Shown here one piece after another: positions 43,508-51,718 of a stretch of 64,000 nucleotides of DNA. Numbering within the stretch: the stretch's first letter is position 1; each line of letters opens with the position of its first letter. The position numbers and the translations under genes are program-made. The DNA is from Paracoccus benzoatiresistens (GTDB lineage: Bacteria; Pseudomonadota; Alphaproteobacteria; Rhodobacterales; Rhodobacteraceae): contig NZ_JAPTYD010000004.1 in NCBI RefSeq assembly GCF_026913015.1, positions 175,962 through 239,961 of the forward strand, read 5' to 3'. A model generated the notes under the pieces. The model did not search any database. It had not been told where the DNA came from and saw nothing but the letters and a program-made list of their open reading frames with translations.

Positions 43508-44415
43508 TGGCACGCAAGGACCTGCTGAAGGGCCTGATGGCCGCACCTTCCACCCCCGAGGAGGCGCGTGCCCCCCTGCCCCGGTCGGACCGCGGCGCCA
43601 TCGGGGCCGTGTCGAAGTCCATCAGCGAGTTGAAAAGCCGCGCCATCATCGAGGTTCCGGCCGAGATGATCGACAATGCCGGACTGGACGACCGGCTGGA
43701 CGACGACCCGCAGGGGATCGAGGACCTGGCGGCGTCGATCCGCGACTATGGCCAGCAGGTTCCCGTGTTGCTGCGGCATTCCCCCCGTATCGAGGGGCGC
43801 TATGACGTGGTGTTCGGACGGCGGCGGGTGGTGGCGATGCGCCGCCTGGGGGTCCCGGTCAAGGCGATGGTGCGCGACCTCAACGACCGCGACATGATCA
43901 TGGCACAGGGGCAGGAAAACTCGGCCCGCAAGGATCTGAGCTTCATCGAGAAGGCAAATTTCGCCAAGCAGATGACTGCCGCAGGCTATGACCGCAAACT
44001 TGTCTGCGATGCGCTGTCCATCGACAAGACGGTCATTTCCCGCATGCTTTCGGTCATGGACGCGCTGCCCGAAAAGCTGATCCGGGCCATCGGTGCGGCA
44101 CCCTCGGCGGGACGTGATCGCTGGCTGGCTCTGGCACGGAAAGCCAGGGGCCGGTCCGTCCCGGAACTTGTGGCTGCCGCGCGGGGCGCCAATTCGGATG
44201 CCCGCTTTGCCGCTGTTTTCGCGGCGATCAGCGCGCCCCCTGCCGCGCAGAAGGCGCAGATTCTGCAGGCTGACGACGGCGCTGTCCTGGGCCAGGTCCG
44301 TCGCAGCAAGACAAGAACAGTGATCGAGCTTGAGGCCGGCGGACGCGATTTCGCGGACTGGTTGGTCGACAATCTTTCCGAGGTTCACCGCGCGTGGCTG
44401 CAAGGGCGGGCATAA
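43504..44415 (+). CDS. repB: RepABC-type partition protein RepB
   Basis: A 303-residue ParB-family protein that binds parS. The ParB N-terminal domain reads IEDLAASIRDYGQQVPVLLR, YDVVFGRRRVVAMRRLGVPV and QGQENSARKDLSFIEKANFA. The helix-turn-helix is near LVCDALSIDKTVISRMLSVM, and the C-terminal dimerisation part ends DFADWLVDNLSEVHRAWLQG. It overlaps repA by four bases. The matching parS palindrome lies 46 bases downstream. Length and motifs are typical, so the partition module looks functional. Confidence 0.93.
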   Translation: MMARKDLLKGLMAAPSTPEEARAPLPRSDRGAIGAVSKSISELKSRAIIEVPAEMIDNAGLDDRLDDDPQGIEDLAASIRDYGQQVPVLLRHSPRIEGRYDVVFGRRRVVAMRRLGVPVKAMVRDLNDRDMIMAQGQENSARKDLSFIEKANFAKQMTAAGYDRKLVCDALSIDKTVISRMLSVMDALPEKLIRAIGAAPSAGRDRWLALARKARGRSVPELVAAARGANSDARFAAVFAAISAPPAAQKAQILQADDGAVLGQVRRSKTRTVIELEAGGRDFADWLVDNLSEVHRAWLQGRA

Positions 44416-44974
44416 TCGCGGGGAGGCTGTTTCCGACCCGGCATTTTGCGGATTGCTGTTGTTGACAGCTGTCAACGGCCTCGGTTCTCGAAAGAGTTTA
44501 TCCGAGATCACCAAGGGGCATGTTTCAACGATGCCAAAATGGCGGTGGCTGGCCTGCTCGCCAAAACTTACCGCTTGCATTCTTGGATGCATGAACATAA
44601 CAGGAACAGACTGGCCTGAGCCAGATCGAAGACCTGTGTTTCTGAAAAGGTCACTGTCTTGGGTGCATATTGACGCTCCACTCACAAAAGAACTTTTGGA
44701 GGAGTTCGGCGTGGCAAGAGAGGCAACAAACCCTTTCGAGAGGATCGACGACCAGCATGGGGGAAGCTGGCATTCGATCGGCGATCTCGCCAGACTTCAG
44801 CTGGCCGCTCATGCTCCGCAGATGGCAGGGGTAGTGCAGGACGGCATCTTCCCCGATCAATTGCAGCCGGCAGCAGCTGTCACGAGACGCGCTGCCTGAG
44901 GTCCAGGTCAGCAGGTTGCCTTGATCGCAACATCGAACCGCTGGCGATGCGGCCCCAGTCTTGTGCCAGATGGG
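44416..44974. other. Region after repB where repC would be expected
   Basis: Besides parS I see no gene. A repC gene (about 400 codons) would not fit, and no RepC-like segment was recognised in any frame. An open stretch from ATG 44592 to 44899 (begins MNITGTDWPEPDRR) has no ribosome-binding site I trust. The part around 44470-44720 is relatively AT-rich. Confidence 0.4.
44461..44476. promoter_or_regulatory. parS centromere site
   Basis: GTTGACAGCTGTCAAC is a perfect 16-base palindrome. It exactly fits the RepABC parS consensus GTT-N4-GC-N4-AAC and lies just after repB, a usual place for it. Confidence 0.8.
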
Positions 44975-45451
44975 TCAGCCGGAATGGGACTGGACGTGAA
45001 GCTCGCGGACCTGCCGTGCGAACTCCTCGACCGGGCCATCAACCCTGGTGTCGCGGATGACATCGCCGATGGGTAGGGGCCTGACCGGGAGCGGGCCAAC
45101 ACCCAATTGGGCCAGCCACTCTGCCGTCTGCGCCGCCGAGCTTGCATAAACAATACGGCCAAGACCGACCCAGCCATGGGCGGCCGCGCACATCGGGCAG
45201 TGTTCGCCCGAGGTATAGACCGTCGCTTTGGCGCGATCCTCGGCAGTCATGTTGCTGGCGGCCCATCGTGCAATGGCAAATTCCGGATGCTGGGTGTGAT
45301 CGCCGCCTGCTATGCGGTTGTGGTCCTCGAACAGGACCCGGCCGTCCTCGGACACAAGGACCGATCCGAACGGCTCGTTCCCGCTGGCAAGCGCCTGAGC
45401 CGCCAGTTCCACGCAGCGTTGCAGATGCTGGCGATCGCGATCGTCGATCAT
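44975..45451 (-). CDS. Nucleoside deaminase family protein
   Basis: A 158-residue zinc deaminase of the CMP/guanine deaminase superfamily. The active site is in THPEFAIARWAASN-like order (HTQHPEFAIARWA, where HPE replaces HAE) and in TSGEHCPMCAAAHGWVGLGR, giving the two zinc cysteines. It hydrolytically deaminates a nucleobase or nucleoside; the exact substrate is unknown. I chose the ATG at 45451, with AGGAAA upstream on the minus strand. A longer frame upstream is not conserved-looking. Confidence 0.85.
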   Translation of the reverse strand: MIDDRDRQHLQRCVELAAQALASGNEPFGSVLVSEDGRVLFEDHNRIAGGDHTQHPEFAIARWAASNMTAEDRAKATVYTSGEHCPMCAAAHGWVGLGRIVYASSAAQTAEWLAQLGVGPLPVRPLPIGDVIRDTRVDGPVEEFARQVRELHVQSHSG

Positions 45452-45885
45452 GGAGTTTCCTTGCTGACTGTAAATGCCGAAGCGTTGCAGGGAACGTCCA
45501 TCTTTGCAACGGGTGCCCGGCTGTTGACACTGTTTTGCCGCCTCAGGCTGGCCCCGGTGCTGTTGCAATGGCAATGAACTTCCGAATCCGAAACATGAAC
45601 TGCAGGCTGAACGCCGGCCTTGGCCTTGAAGCTGCCGCCCCCACATTGGGGTCGTGACGGCTGCCGCTCAACGTCCTGGCGGCGCTTATCGGATTGTCGC
45701 CGGTCGCGGCCGACGGTAGCGGCCGCGTTTGCCATACAGCCCGGCCTGTTTCGCGCGCTCCAGGCCGATCCGTGCTATGTGATCCCGAAGGACACGTAAT
45801 TTTTCACATGATGTCGGGATGGCTCGGCTTCCTGCGTCTTTAGTCCGGACGGCGGCAGGCGCCGGTCCACCAGGGGAGAAGACAG
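45452..45885. other. 434-base gap with possible gene remnant and ECF promoter
   Basis: On the plus strand 45716-45799, a short frame reads AFAIQPGLFRALQ and QADPCYVIPKDT before a stop. It looks like a protein C-terminus, but the upstream frame is lost. I do not recognise it. The right end holds the candidate ECF promoter at 45812. Confidence 0.25.
45812..45838 (+). promoter_or_regulatory. Candidate ECF42-type promoter for DGPF gene
   Basis: TGTCGG (45812-45817), 17 bases, then CGTC (45835-45838) resembles the ECF42 pattern TGTCGA...CGTC. It lies 48 bases before the DGPF gene start. Confidence 0.35.
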
Positions 45886-46311
45886 ATGCGCGTGATGGTA
45901 TTCGTGAAGGCGACCGAAAGCAGCGAGAAGGGCGAAATGCCCTCGGCCGAGATGCTGGAGGCGATGGGCCGGTTCAACGAGGAACTGGCCGATGCGGGGA
46001 TCATGGTTGGGGGCGACGGGCTGAAACCCTCGAACCAGGGAAAGCGGATCGCCTTCGACGGCCCTTCGCGGCTCGTCATCGACGGTCCGTTTGCCGAGAC
46101 CAAAGAACTGGTGGCAGGCTACTGGCTGTGGAACGTCCGCGACATGGACGAGGCCATTGCCTGGGCCAAACGCTGCCCGAACCCGATGCCGGGTCCAAGC
46201 GAGCTGGAAATCCGGCCGCTCTATGAAATGGAGGATTTCGCCGAGACCTTGACGCCGGAACTTGCTGAACTGTTCGGCCGCACGGATGAGAAACTGGCCA
46301 AGAGCGACTGA
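45886..46311 (+). CDS. YCII/DGPF-domain protein
   Basis: A 141-residue protein of the YCII-related (DGPF) family: MRVMVFVKATESSEKGEMPS at the start and VIDGPFAETKELVAGYWLWN near residue 65, containing the name-giving DGPFAE motif; ELEIRPLYEMEDF follows. Its biochemical role is unsettled. Such genes are the regular neighbours and targets of ECF42 sigma factors, and one follows here after 184 bases. A candidate ECF promoter precedes it. Confidence 0.9.
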   Translation: MRVMVFVKATESSEKGEMPSAEMLEAMGRFNEELADAGIMVGGDGLKPSNQGKRIAFDGPSRLVIDGPFAETKELVAGYWLWNVRDMDEAIAWAKRCPNPMPGPSELEIRPLYEMEDFAETLTPELAELFGRTDEKLAKSD

Positions 46312-46445
46312 GCAGCCGATGTCTGGTTTCTTCACAGGGCGATGCGGCTGTCGCGTGATCCCTGCCCCGGTCCGGTTAACCCCCGCCCGTGCCGCCGACA
46401 GGATGCGGTCGTCCGGACGGGGGACACGCGCGAGCCAGTGGGTTT

Positions 46446-46471
46446 TGTCGAAGCCCATGACCTGATCCGTC
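46446..46471 (+). promoter_or_regulatory. Candidate ECF42-type promoter for sigma gene
   Basis: TGTCGA (46446-46451), 16 bases, then CGTC (46468-46471), 24 bases before the sigma factor start. This would allow autoregulation. Confidence 0.4.
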
Positions 46472-46495
46472 ACTCTGACAAGGCAACCATCTCTG

Positions 46496-47740
46496 ATGAC
46501 CAGGAAACCTGAACCAAGCTGGATCGAGGCGCGCCTGGTCGCTGCAAGGCCAAGAGCCGTCGCGGCCCTGCTCCATTGGTTCCGCAATCTCGATCTTGCC
46601 GAGGAGGCCTTTCAGGAGGCCTGCCTTCGGGCGCTGAAGACCTGGCCCGAGAAAGGCCCGCCCCGGGACGCGGCGGCCTGGCTGGTCATGGTGGGGCGCA
46701 ACGCCGCACTGGATCAGCTGCGGCGAAGGGGGCGTCTGGTTTCGCTTCCGCCCGGCGACCCCGCCTTCGGCGGCGCGACCGAGCCGGACATGGCAGAGCG
46801 GCTGGATGCCAGCGGTTACCAAGACGACATCCTGAGGCTGCTCTTCGTCTGCTGCCACCCCGATCTGCCGGCCACGCAGCAGATTGCCCTGGCGCTGCGG
46901 ATCGTCTCGGGGCTACCGGTGTCGCGCATCGCCGCGGCCTTTCTGGTCACCGAAAGCGCCATGGAACAGCGCATCACAAGGGCAAAGGCCCGTATCGCCA
47001 AGGCAGGCATCCCCTTTGAGCCCCCCTGCCCCGCCGAACGCGCCAGGCGGATCGAGCTCGTCGCGGCCATGCTCTATCTTGTCTTCAACGAGGGTTATAC
47101 CGATGCCCATCCCGACAGCGAACGCTTAGGGCTTTGTGCCGAGGCGATCCGTCTGGTGCGGCTGGTGCTGCGGATGTTTCCTGCCGAACCCGAAGTGATG
47201 GGCCTTCTGGCGCTGATGCTGGTCCAGCATTCGCGCCAAAAGGCCCGTTTTGCTTCATCAGGCAGGCCGATCCTGCTGGAAGACCAGGACCGCACACGAT
47301 GGGACCGCAGGATGATTGCCGAGGCGGCAATACTGCTGGGAAAGGCAATGCGGAGCCAGGATCCCGGACCATACCAGATCCAGGCCGCCATCGCATTGCT
47401 TCATGCACAGGCTGTCCGTCCCGAGGACACAGACTGGGCCAGGATCGAGCAACTTTACGCAGCCCTGGAACAGGTCGCGCCGTCCCCCGTGGTTACGCTG
47501 AACCGCGCAGTGGCCGTGATGAAGCGCCACGGACCTGAGACGGCGCTTGCCCTGACCCAGCCACTCGCGCAGCCGTTGAACGGCTACTTCTATTATCATG
47601 GGTTCCGTGGCACGCTCCTACGGCAGCTGGGCCGCATCGCCGAAGCCCGCGAAGCCTTCGGGCAAGCCCTCGTCCTTGCCAACACTCCTGCCGAAGCCGC
47701 GCATATCCGGGAGGAACTGGAGCAGCTGCGAGAACGGTAG
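46496..47740 (+). CDS. ECF42-type sigma factor with C-terminal TPR-like extension
   Basis: A 414-residue RNA polymerase sigma factor. Sigma region 2 is at residues 15-80 (LDLAEEAFQEACLRALKTWP, WLVMVGRNAALDQLRRRGRL) and region 4 at 115-170 (LRIVSGLPVSRIAAAFLVTE). Unlike simple ECFs it has about 230 more residues with TPR-like helices: VAAMLYLVFNEGYTDAHPDS, EAIRLVRLVLRMFPAEPEVM and SPVVTLNRAVAVMKRHGPET. This layout and the adjacent DGPF gene identify the ECF42 group, which lacks a classical anti-sigma factor; the C-terminal part is needed for activity in studied members. None of its usual other targets is visible. Confidence 0.92.
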   Translation: MTRKPEPSWIEARLVAARPRAVAALLHWFRNLDLAEEAFQEACLRALKTWPEKGPPRDAAAWLVMVGRNAALDQLRRRGRLVSLPPGDPAFGGATEPDMAERLDASGYQDDILRLLFVCCHPDLPATQQIALALRIVSGLPVSRIAAAFLVTESAMEQRITRAKARIAKAGIPFEPPCPAERARRIELVAAMLYLVFNEGYTDAHPDSERLGLCAEAIRLVRLVLRMFPAEPEVMGLLALMLVQHSRQKARFASSGRPILLEDQDRTRWDRRMIAEAAILLGKAMRSQDPGPYQIQAAIALLHAQAVRPEDTDWARIEQLYAALEQVAPSPVVTLNRAVAVMKRHGPETALALTQPLAQPLNGYFYYHGFRGTLLRQLGRIAEAREAFGQALVLANTPAEAAHIREELEQLRER

Positions 47741-47933
47741 GGAATAGTCGCGGATCCGAAGGCCATCATCCTCACCCTCATCGACACGTTGCTCGGGTAC
47801 CAGTTGCGGGTGCGATCATTTCGGCCCGCCATGCTCGGGCAGAACGAGCCCCAAGGCACAAGAAAATGTCACGTGACAGGCGGTTGGCTGTCAGCAATGG
47901 TTCTGTCGCATTGCAGACAAAGGATATTTTTGC

Positions 47934-48275
47934 ATGAAAACCGTTCTTGCAGCTGTCGCGCTCGCCATCCTTGCTGCCCCTGCCTCGGCTCAGCTTTACA
48001 GCCTCGATGCCGCGAACTGCGCCATCGGTCCGGGCGGCGAAGGTGTCCTTCGCATCGGATCGGGCGAGTTCAGCCTGACCGATACGGACTATAGCCGCGT
48101 CGGGGGCAAGCGGGATCTGGGCAATGGCTGGTTTCAGGCTGTCTACGCCATGAGGGCGGAAGGGGTGGAAGCGGGGCGCGAAGCCATTGCCATGCAGATC
48201 ACCGATGAAGCGGTCACGCTCCGCTTTGTCGATCGCGACGGCGCCCCCGAATTTCGTGCCGCAGCCTGCAACTGA
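47934..48275 (+). CDS. Small secreted protein, function unknown
   Basis: A 113-residue protein with a signal peptide (MKTVLAAVALAILAAPASA, cleaved before QLYS). The mature part has two cysteines (ANCAIG, AACN at the very end), which could pair, and reads FSLTDTDYSRVGGKRDLGNG. AAGGA lies nine bases upstream of ATG 47934. No family was recognised. It converges on the amidohydrolase gene. Confidence 0.75.
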   Translation: MKTVLAAVALAILAAPASAQLYSLDAANCAIGPGGEGVLRIGSGEFSLTDTDYSRVGGKRDLGNGWFQAVYAMRAEGVEAGREAIAMQITDEAVTLRFVDRDGAPEFRAAACN

Positions 48276-48350
48276 CCGTCACGGCAAGGCGGCTTCAACT
48301 CGCGATGGCGCATCAATCGGATCGCCCGTTTGGAATGGTAGCCGTTCCTG

Positions 48351-50189
48351 TCACTCTCTTTCCGCCAGGAAGACCGTCTCGCCCTCCTTCAGGGTCTGCT
48401 CTACTCGGACGTCCTTGATCTCCATCGGATCGACTTTCAGGGGATTGCGATCAAGGATGACGAAGTCGGCAAGCTTGCCGGCTTCGATCGTGCCCTTGCG
48501 GCCCTCCTCGAAGAACTGCCAGGCCGCATGATCGGTGATGGCCTTGAGCGCGACATAGGGGCTGACCCGCTCCTCCGGGCCCAGCACCTGGCCGCTGCGC
48601 GTGATCCGGTTCACCGCCGTCCAGACCAGGAACATCATGTCCGGCGGCACGACCGGGCTGTCGGTGTGGTTGGTGAAGCGCAGGCCAAGCCCGGCAGCCG
48701 TGTTCATGGCGCTGATGCGCGACGCGCGCTCGGGGCCCAGGACCGAGTCGCGGTGCCAGTCGCCCCAGTAGAAGGTGTGGGCGGTGAAGAAGCTGGGGAT
48801 GATGCCAAGCTCCTTCATCTCGGCAAGCTGGTCGGGCCGCGCGGTCTGGCTGTGGATCATGACAGGGCGCAGATCAAGGTCGCCATGGAGGGCGCGGGCC
48901 TTGCGCACCGCCTCGATCATCATCTCGCTCGCGGCGTCGCCGTTGCAGTGGACGATGAGTTGCACCCGGTTGCGGTAGGCCGCGTCCATCCAGGCGTCCA
49001 GCCGCTCCTGCGTGAGCGTGGGATAGCCCCGATAGCCGGCGTCCTGGCCTTCGGGCGGAACGAGGTATGGCTCCGACAGGTAGGCGGTCTTGCCCTGCGG
49101 CGAGCCGTCCATGGTGATCTTGATCCCCGCGATCTTGCTGTGGCCCACATAGACCCCGACCGGCAGCCGCCCCGTCGCCGGATCCCTTAGGCTTGCCTCG
49201 GCAGGCAGGGGCTCGGGTGGTGTCGTGCGGCCCATGTTGGACTGTGCCGAGCCGGGGGCAAAGTACTCGACCCCTTCCACGGTTTCCTCGCCATCGAGCA
49301 CCTTGTCGAAGAGCTGGAAAGTCGGATACGAGATCAGGTCGAGGCGCAGCACCCCTTCGGCGTTGGCGCGCCGGATGTGTCCGAGCGTGTCCGGCATGCT
49401 CATGTGATCGGCCGCCGTGGTGAGGCCGTAGCTCGCGTACATCGTCTGGACCGCGTCCAGTCGCAGGGCCCATTCCTCGTGGTCCGGCTGCCGCTTCAAG
49501 GCGAAGAACGGCATCATTGCCTGTTCCTCGATGACGCCGGTCAGTTCTCCGGCACCGTCCCGCCGGATGACGCCCCCGGCCGGATCGGGGCTGTCCTTCG
49601 TGATCCCGGCCAGTGCCAGGGCGGCGGAGTTGGCGACGAGCAGGTGCCCCGAGGCGTGAACGGCGACAAGCGGGATCTCGGCCGAAACCGAGTCGAGTTC
49701 GGCCCGCGTGGGGTGGCGTTTCTCGGCCAGCAGGCTGTCGTCATAGCCCGACGCCATGAGGGCGGTGCCGGGCTCGGGGGTTTCGCGGGACAGATGATTG
49801 CGGAACTGGGCGAGCAGGCCGGGGATGTCCGTGACCTCGCCCACCGGCGGCGGGCTCAGGTTCGGCTGGCCCCACATCGTGACGTAGTCCGGCATATGCC
49901 CGTGCGCGTCGATGAAGCCCGGCAGCATGGTGCGCCCGCCGAGGTCCACCTCGACGGCGGAGGCCGGGGCCGCTGCCCGCGCTTCCGCCAGCGATCCGGC
50001 CAAGGCGATACGGCCGTCCTGCACAAGCACCGCCTCGGCGTAGGCGGGCTCGTTGCCCACCATCGTCAGGATGTCGCCGCCGTGATAGAGCGCCGCCGGA
50101 CCCTTCGCCGCTGCGCCCTGTGGCCAAGCCCGCAGGTGGGGCGCCGCAGCGCCGCCCGCCAATGTCGCCAGGAACGTCCTGCGCTTCAT
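48351..50189 (-). CDS. Amidohydrolase family 3 (YtcJ-like) enzyme
   Basis: A 612-residue metal-dependent hydrolase. The N-terminus MKRRTFLATLAGGAAAPH looks like a Tat signal, so it may be periplasmic. The metal site GFIDAHGHM lies near residue 95; QLIVHCNGDAASEMMIEAVR and MIHSQTARPDQLAEMKELGI near residues 410-450 carry further histidines. FTNHTDSPVVPP contains the catalytic Asp region. C-terminal KLADFVILDRNPLKVDPMEI is typical. Substrates of YtcJ-like enzymes are diverse amides or imides, and none can be assigned here. It lies 214 bases past aqpZ on the same strand. Confidence 0.88.
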   Translation of the reverse strand: MKRRTFLATLAGGAAAPHLRAWPQGAAAKGPAALYHGGDILTMVGNEPAYAEAVLVQDGRIALAGSLAEARAAAPASAVEVDLGGRTMLPGFIDAHGHMPDYVTMWGQPNLSPPPVGEVTDIPGLLAQFRNHLSRETPEPGTALMASGYDDSLLAEKRHPTRAELDSVSAEIPLVAVHASGHLLVANSAALALAGITKDSPDPAGGVIRRDGAGELTGVIEEQAMMPFFALKRQPDHEEWALRLDAVQTMYASYGLTTAADHMSMPDTLGHIRRANAEGVLRLDLISYPTFQLFDKVLDGEETVEGVEYFAPGSAQSNMGRTTPPEPLPAEASLRDPATGRLPVGVYVGHSKIAGIKITMDGSPQGKTAYLSEPYLVPPEGQDAGYRGYPTLTQERLDAWMDAAYRNRVQLIVHCNGDAASEMMIEAVRKARALHGDLDLRPVMIHSQTARPDQLAEMKELGIIPSFFTAHTFYWGDWHRDSVLGPERASRISAMNTAAGLGLRFTNHTDSPVVPPDMMFLVWTAVNRITRSGQVLGPEERVSPYVALKAITDHAAWQFFEEGRKGTIEAGKLADFVILDRNPLKVDPMEIKDVRVEQTLKEGETVFLAERE

Positions 50190-50403
50190 CTTGTGATCCT
50201 CCCCCTTTGCCTGTCGTCGTCATCCATCCAATCGGTGGCCCGCATGCCCTGTCGGACTCGCGCTCAGGCAGGCGGCTTGAAGATGCAGCAGAGCCCCTGG
50301 CCGACCTGTCCGGGCCGGGCCGTGTCGCGACGGGCAGATGCCGCTCCGGGCCGAAGTCCGGCCGCTTTGCGGAACCGGACGCATGGCACCTTTGCACCCG
50401 CCC

Positions 50404-51141
50404 TTACTCTGCCGGATGGCGCGGCGTCGCAGCTTGCGGGCCCGAGGTGTCGAGTTTCCGGTCCGACAAAAGCGCGTTCCAGGTGACCGCCCCCAGGGCG
50501 GCACCCAGGAGCGGCGCCACCCAGAAGAGCCACAGCTGCTTCACCGCGCCCGTCTCTGCCAGAAAGGCCACGGCGGTGGAGCGCGCGGGATTGACCGAGG
50601 TGTTGGTGACGGGAATGGAGATCAGGTGGATGAGCGTCAGCGCCAGCCCGATCGCGAGCGGAGCAAAGCCCAAGGGCGCGCGGGCCGAGGTCGCGCCCAG
50701 GATGACGATCAGGAAGGCCGCCGTCAGAACCACCTCGATCAGGAACGCCGACATGAGGCCATAGCCCCCGGGCGAGAGCGCGCCATAGCCGTTCGACGCG
50801 AAGCCGCCAGCAGTCCAGTCGGGTGCGCCGGACGCGATGAGATAAAGCATGATGGCGCCGACCAGCCCGCCGGTCACCTGCGCCGCCCAGTAGCCCGGCA
50901 GGTCCGACCAGGGGATGCGGCCGGCCGCTGCCAGGCCCAGCGTGACAGCCGGGTTGAAGTGCCCGCCCGAGATCTGGCCTACCGCGTAGGCCATCGTCAG
51001 CACCGTGAGACCGAAGGCCAGCGAAACGCCAGCGAAGCCGATGCCCAGCTCGGGAAAGCTTGCGGCCAGCACTGCGCTGCCGCAGCCGCCGAAGACCAGC
51101 CAGAACGTGCCGAAGAACTCGGCGGAAAGCTTGTGAACCAT
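50404..51141 (-). CDS. aqpZ: Aquaporin Z
   Basis: A 245-residue water channel with six membrane helices and both half-helix motifs: [16 protein letters not shown] near residue 63 and [15 protein letters not shown] near 185. The start [20 protein letters not shown] is the AqpZ signature. The selectivity residues typical of AqpZ (Phe, His, Thr, Arg) appear consistent with a water-specific pore ([16 protein letters not shown]). I chose the ATG at 51141, with AAGGA about ten bases upstream. Confidence 0.93.
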   Translation of the reverse strand: MVHKLSAEFFGTFWLVFGGCGSAVLAASFPELGIGFAGVSLAFGLTVLTMAYAVGQISGGHFNPAVTLGLAAAGRIPWSDLPGYWAAQVTGGLVGAIMLYLIASGAPDWTAGGFASNGYGALSPGGYGLMSAFLIEVVLTAAFLIVILGATSARAPLGFAPLAIGLALTLIHLISIPVTNTSVNPARSTAVAFLAETGAVKQLWLFWVAPLLGAALGAVTWNALLSDRKLDTSGPQAATPRHPAE

Positions 51142-51377
51142 GATGTGCTGTCCTTTGTAACGGGTGTTGAGAACCGGTTCAGCCGCTCGCTGCGCGCCAG
51201 GAGGGCGGCCATCAGTTCCACGGGCAAGGGCGTCCTGGCGCGGATCTTCCGGGTCGGTTCGGCAGCGGACGTGAAGTGCAGGTCCTCCCCCGGGGTCACA
51301 GGGGTTGGTGTTGTCGCAGCGGCCCCCTTCATCAGGTCCCGGCGCGTGCAAAAGGCAGCTTCGTCGCGACTGTCCAT
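50997..51377 (-). pseudogene. Possible remnant of a Tat-exported protein overlapping aqpZ
   Basis: An ATG at 51377 with a strong AGGAGG eight bases upstream begins [20 protein letters not shown], which looks like a twin-arginine signal. After about residue 80 the frame runs into the aqpZ coding region in another frame and becomes low-complexity, so only the 5' part (51142-51377) could be original. It may be the stump of a lost gene, or a short leader. Function unknown. Confidence 0.35.
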
Positions 51378-51429
51378 CAGGATGCCTCCTCATCCGACGG
51401 ACTCAGGCTAGCAGGGGAACTGCACGCAA

Positions 51430-51451
51430 ACCTTATGGAGACCTTACGTTC
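51430..51451. promoter_or_regulatory. 11-base-phased direct repeat
   Basis: ACCTTATGGAG is followed directly by ACCTTACGTTC, so ACCTTA recurs with an 11-base period (51430 and 51441). This spacing suits a winged-helix regulator such as the one encoded 270 bases to the right. It lies between the divergent aqpZ-side gene and the regulator. Confidence 0.4.
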
Positions 51452-51718
51452 AAAGGGTCCCACTGACACCCTTCTGCTATGCCAGATACGGGCGGGCCCA
51501 TCGGCAGGCAGCGCCGTCAGCCTTTCGGATGCCGGACGAACAGGCCAAGGACCTGCAAGCTGTGGCCTTGGAGCGGCTGTCGGAAGCGAAGGCGATTGTT
51601 GAGAAAAGAGCTGCAATTGCATAAGCTGCTTGCCGGAGCCAGCCCCGGCAAGTCGCGGAACCTGCGATGCGATCACCGGTGTCGGCCCAAGTCGGGCCCG
51701 CCGGGGAGACAGGGCGAC

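Noticed and set aside
44592..44899. repC or a small gene after repB
   Set aside because: No RepC motif, no trusted ribosome-binding site and too short.
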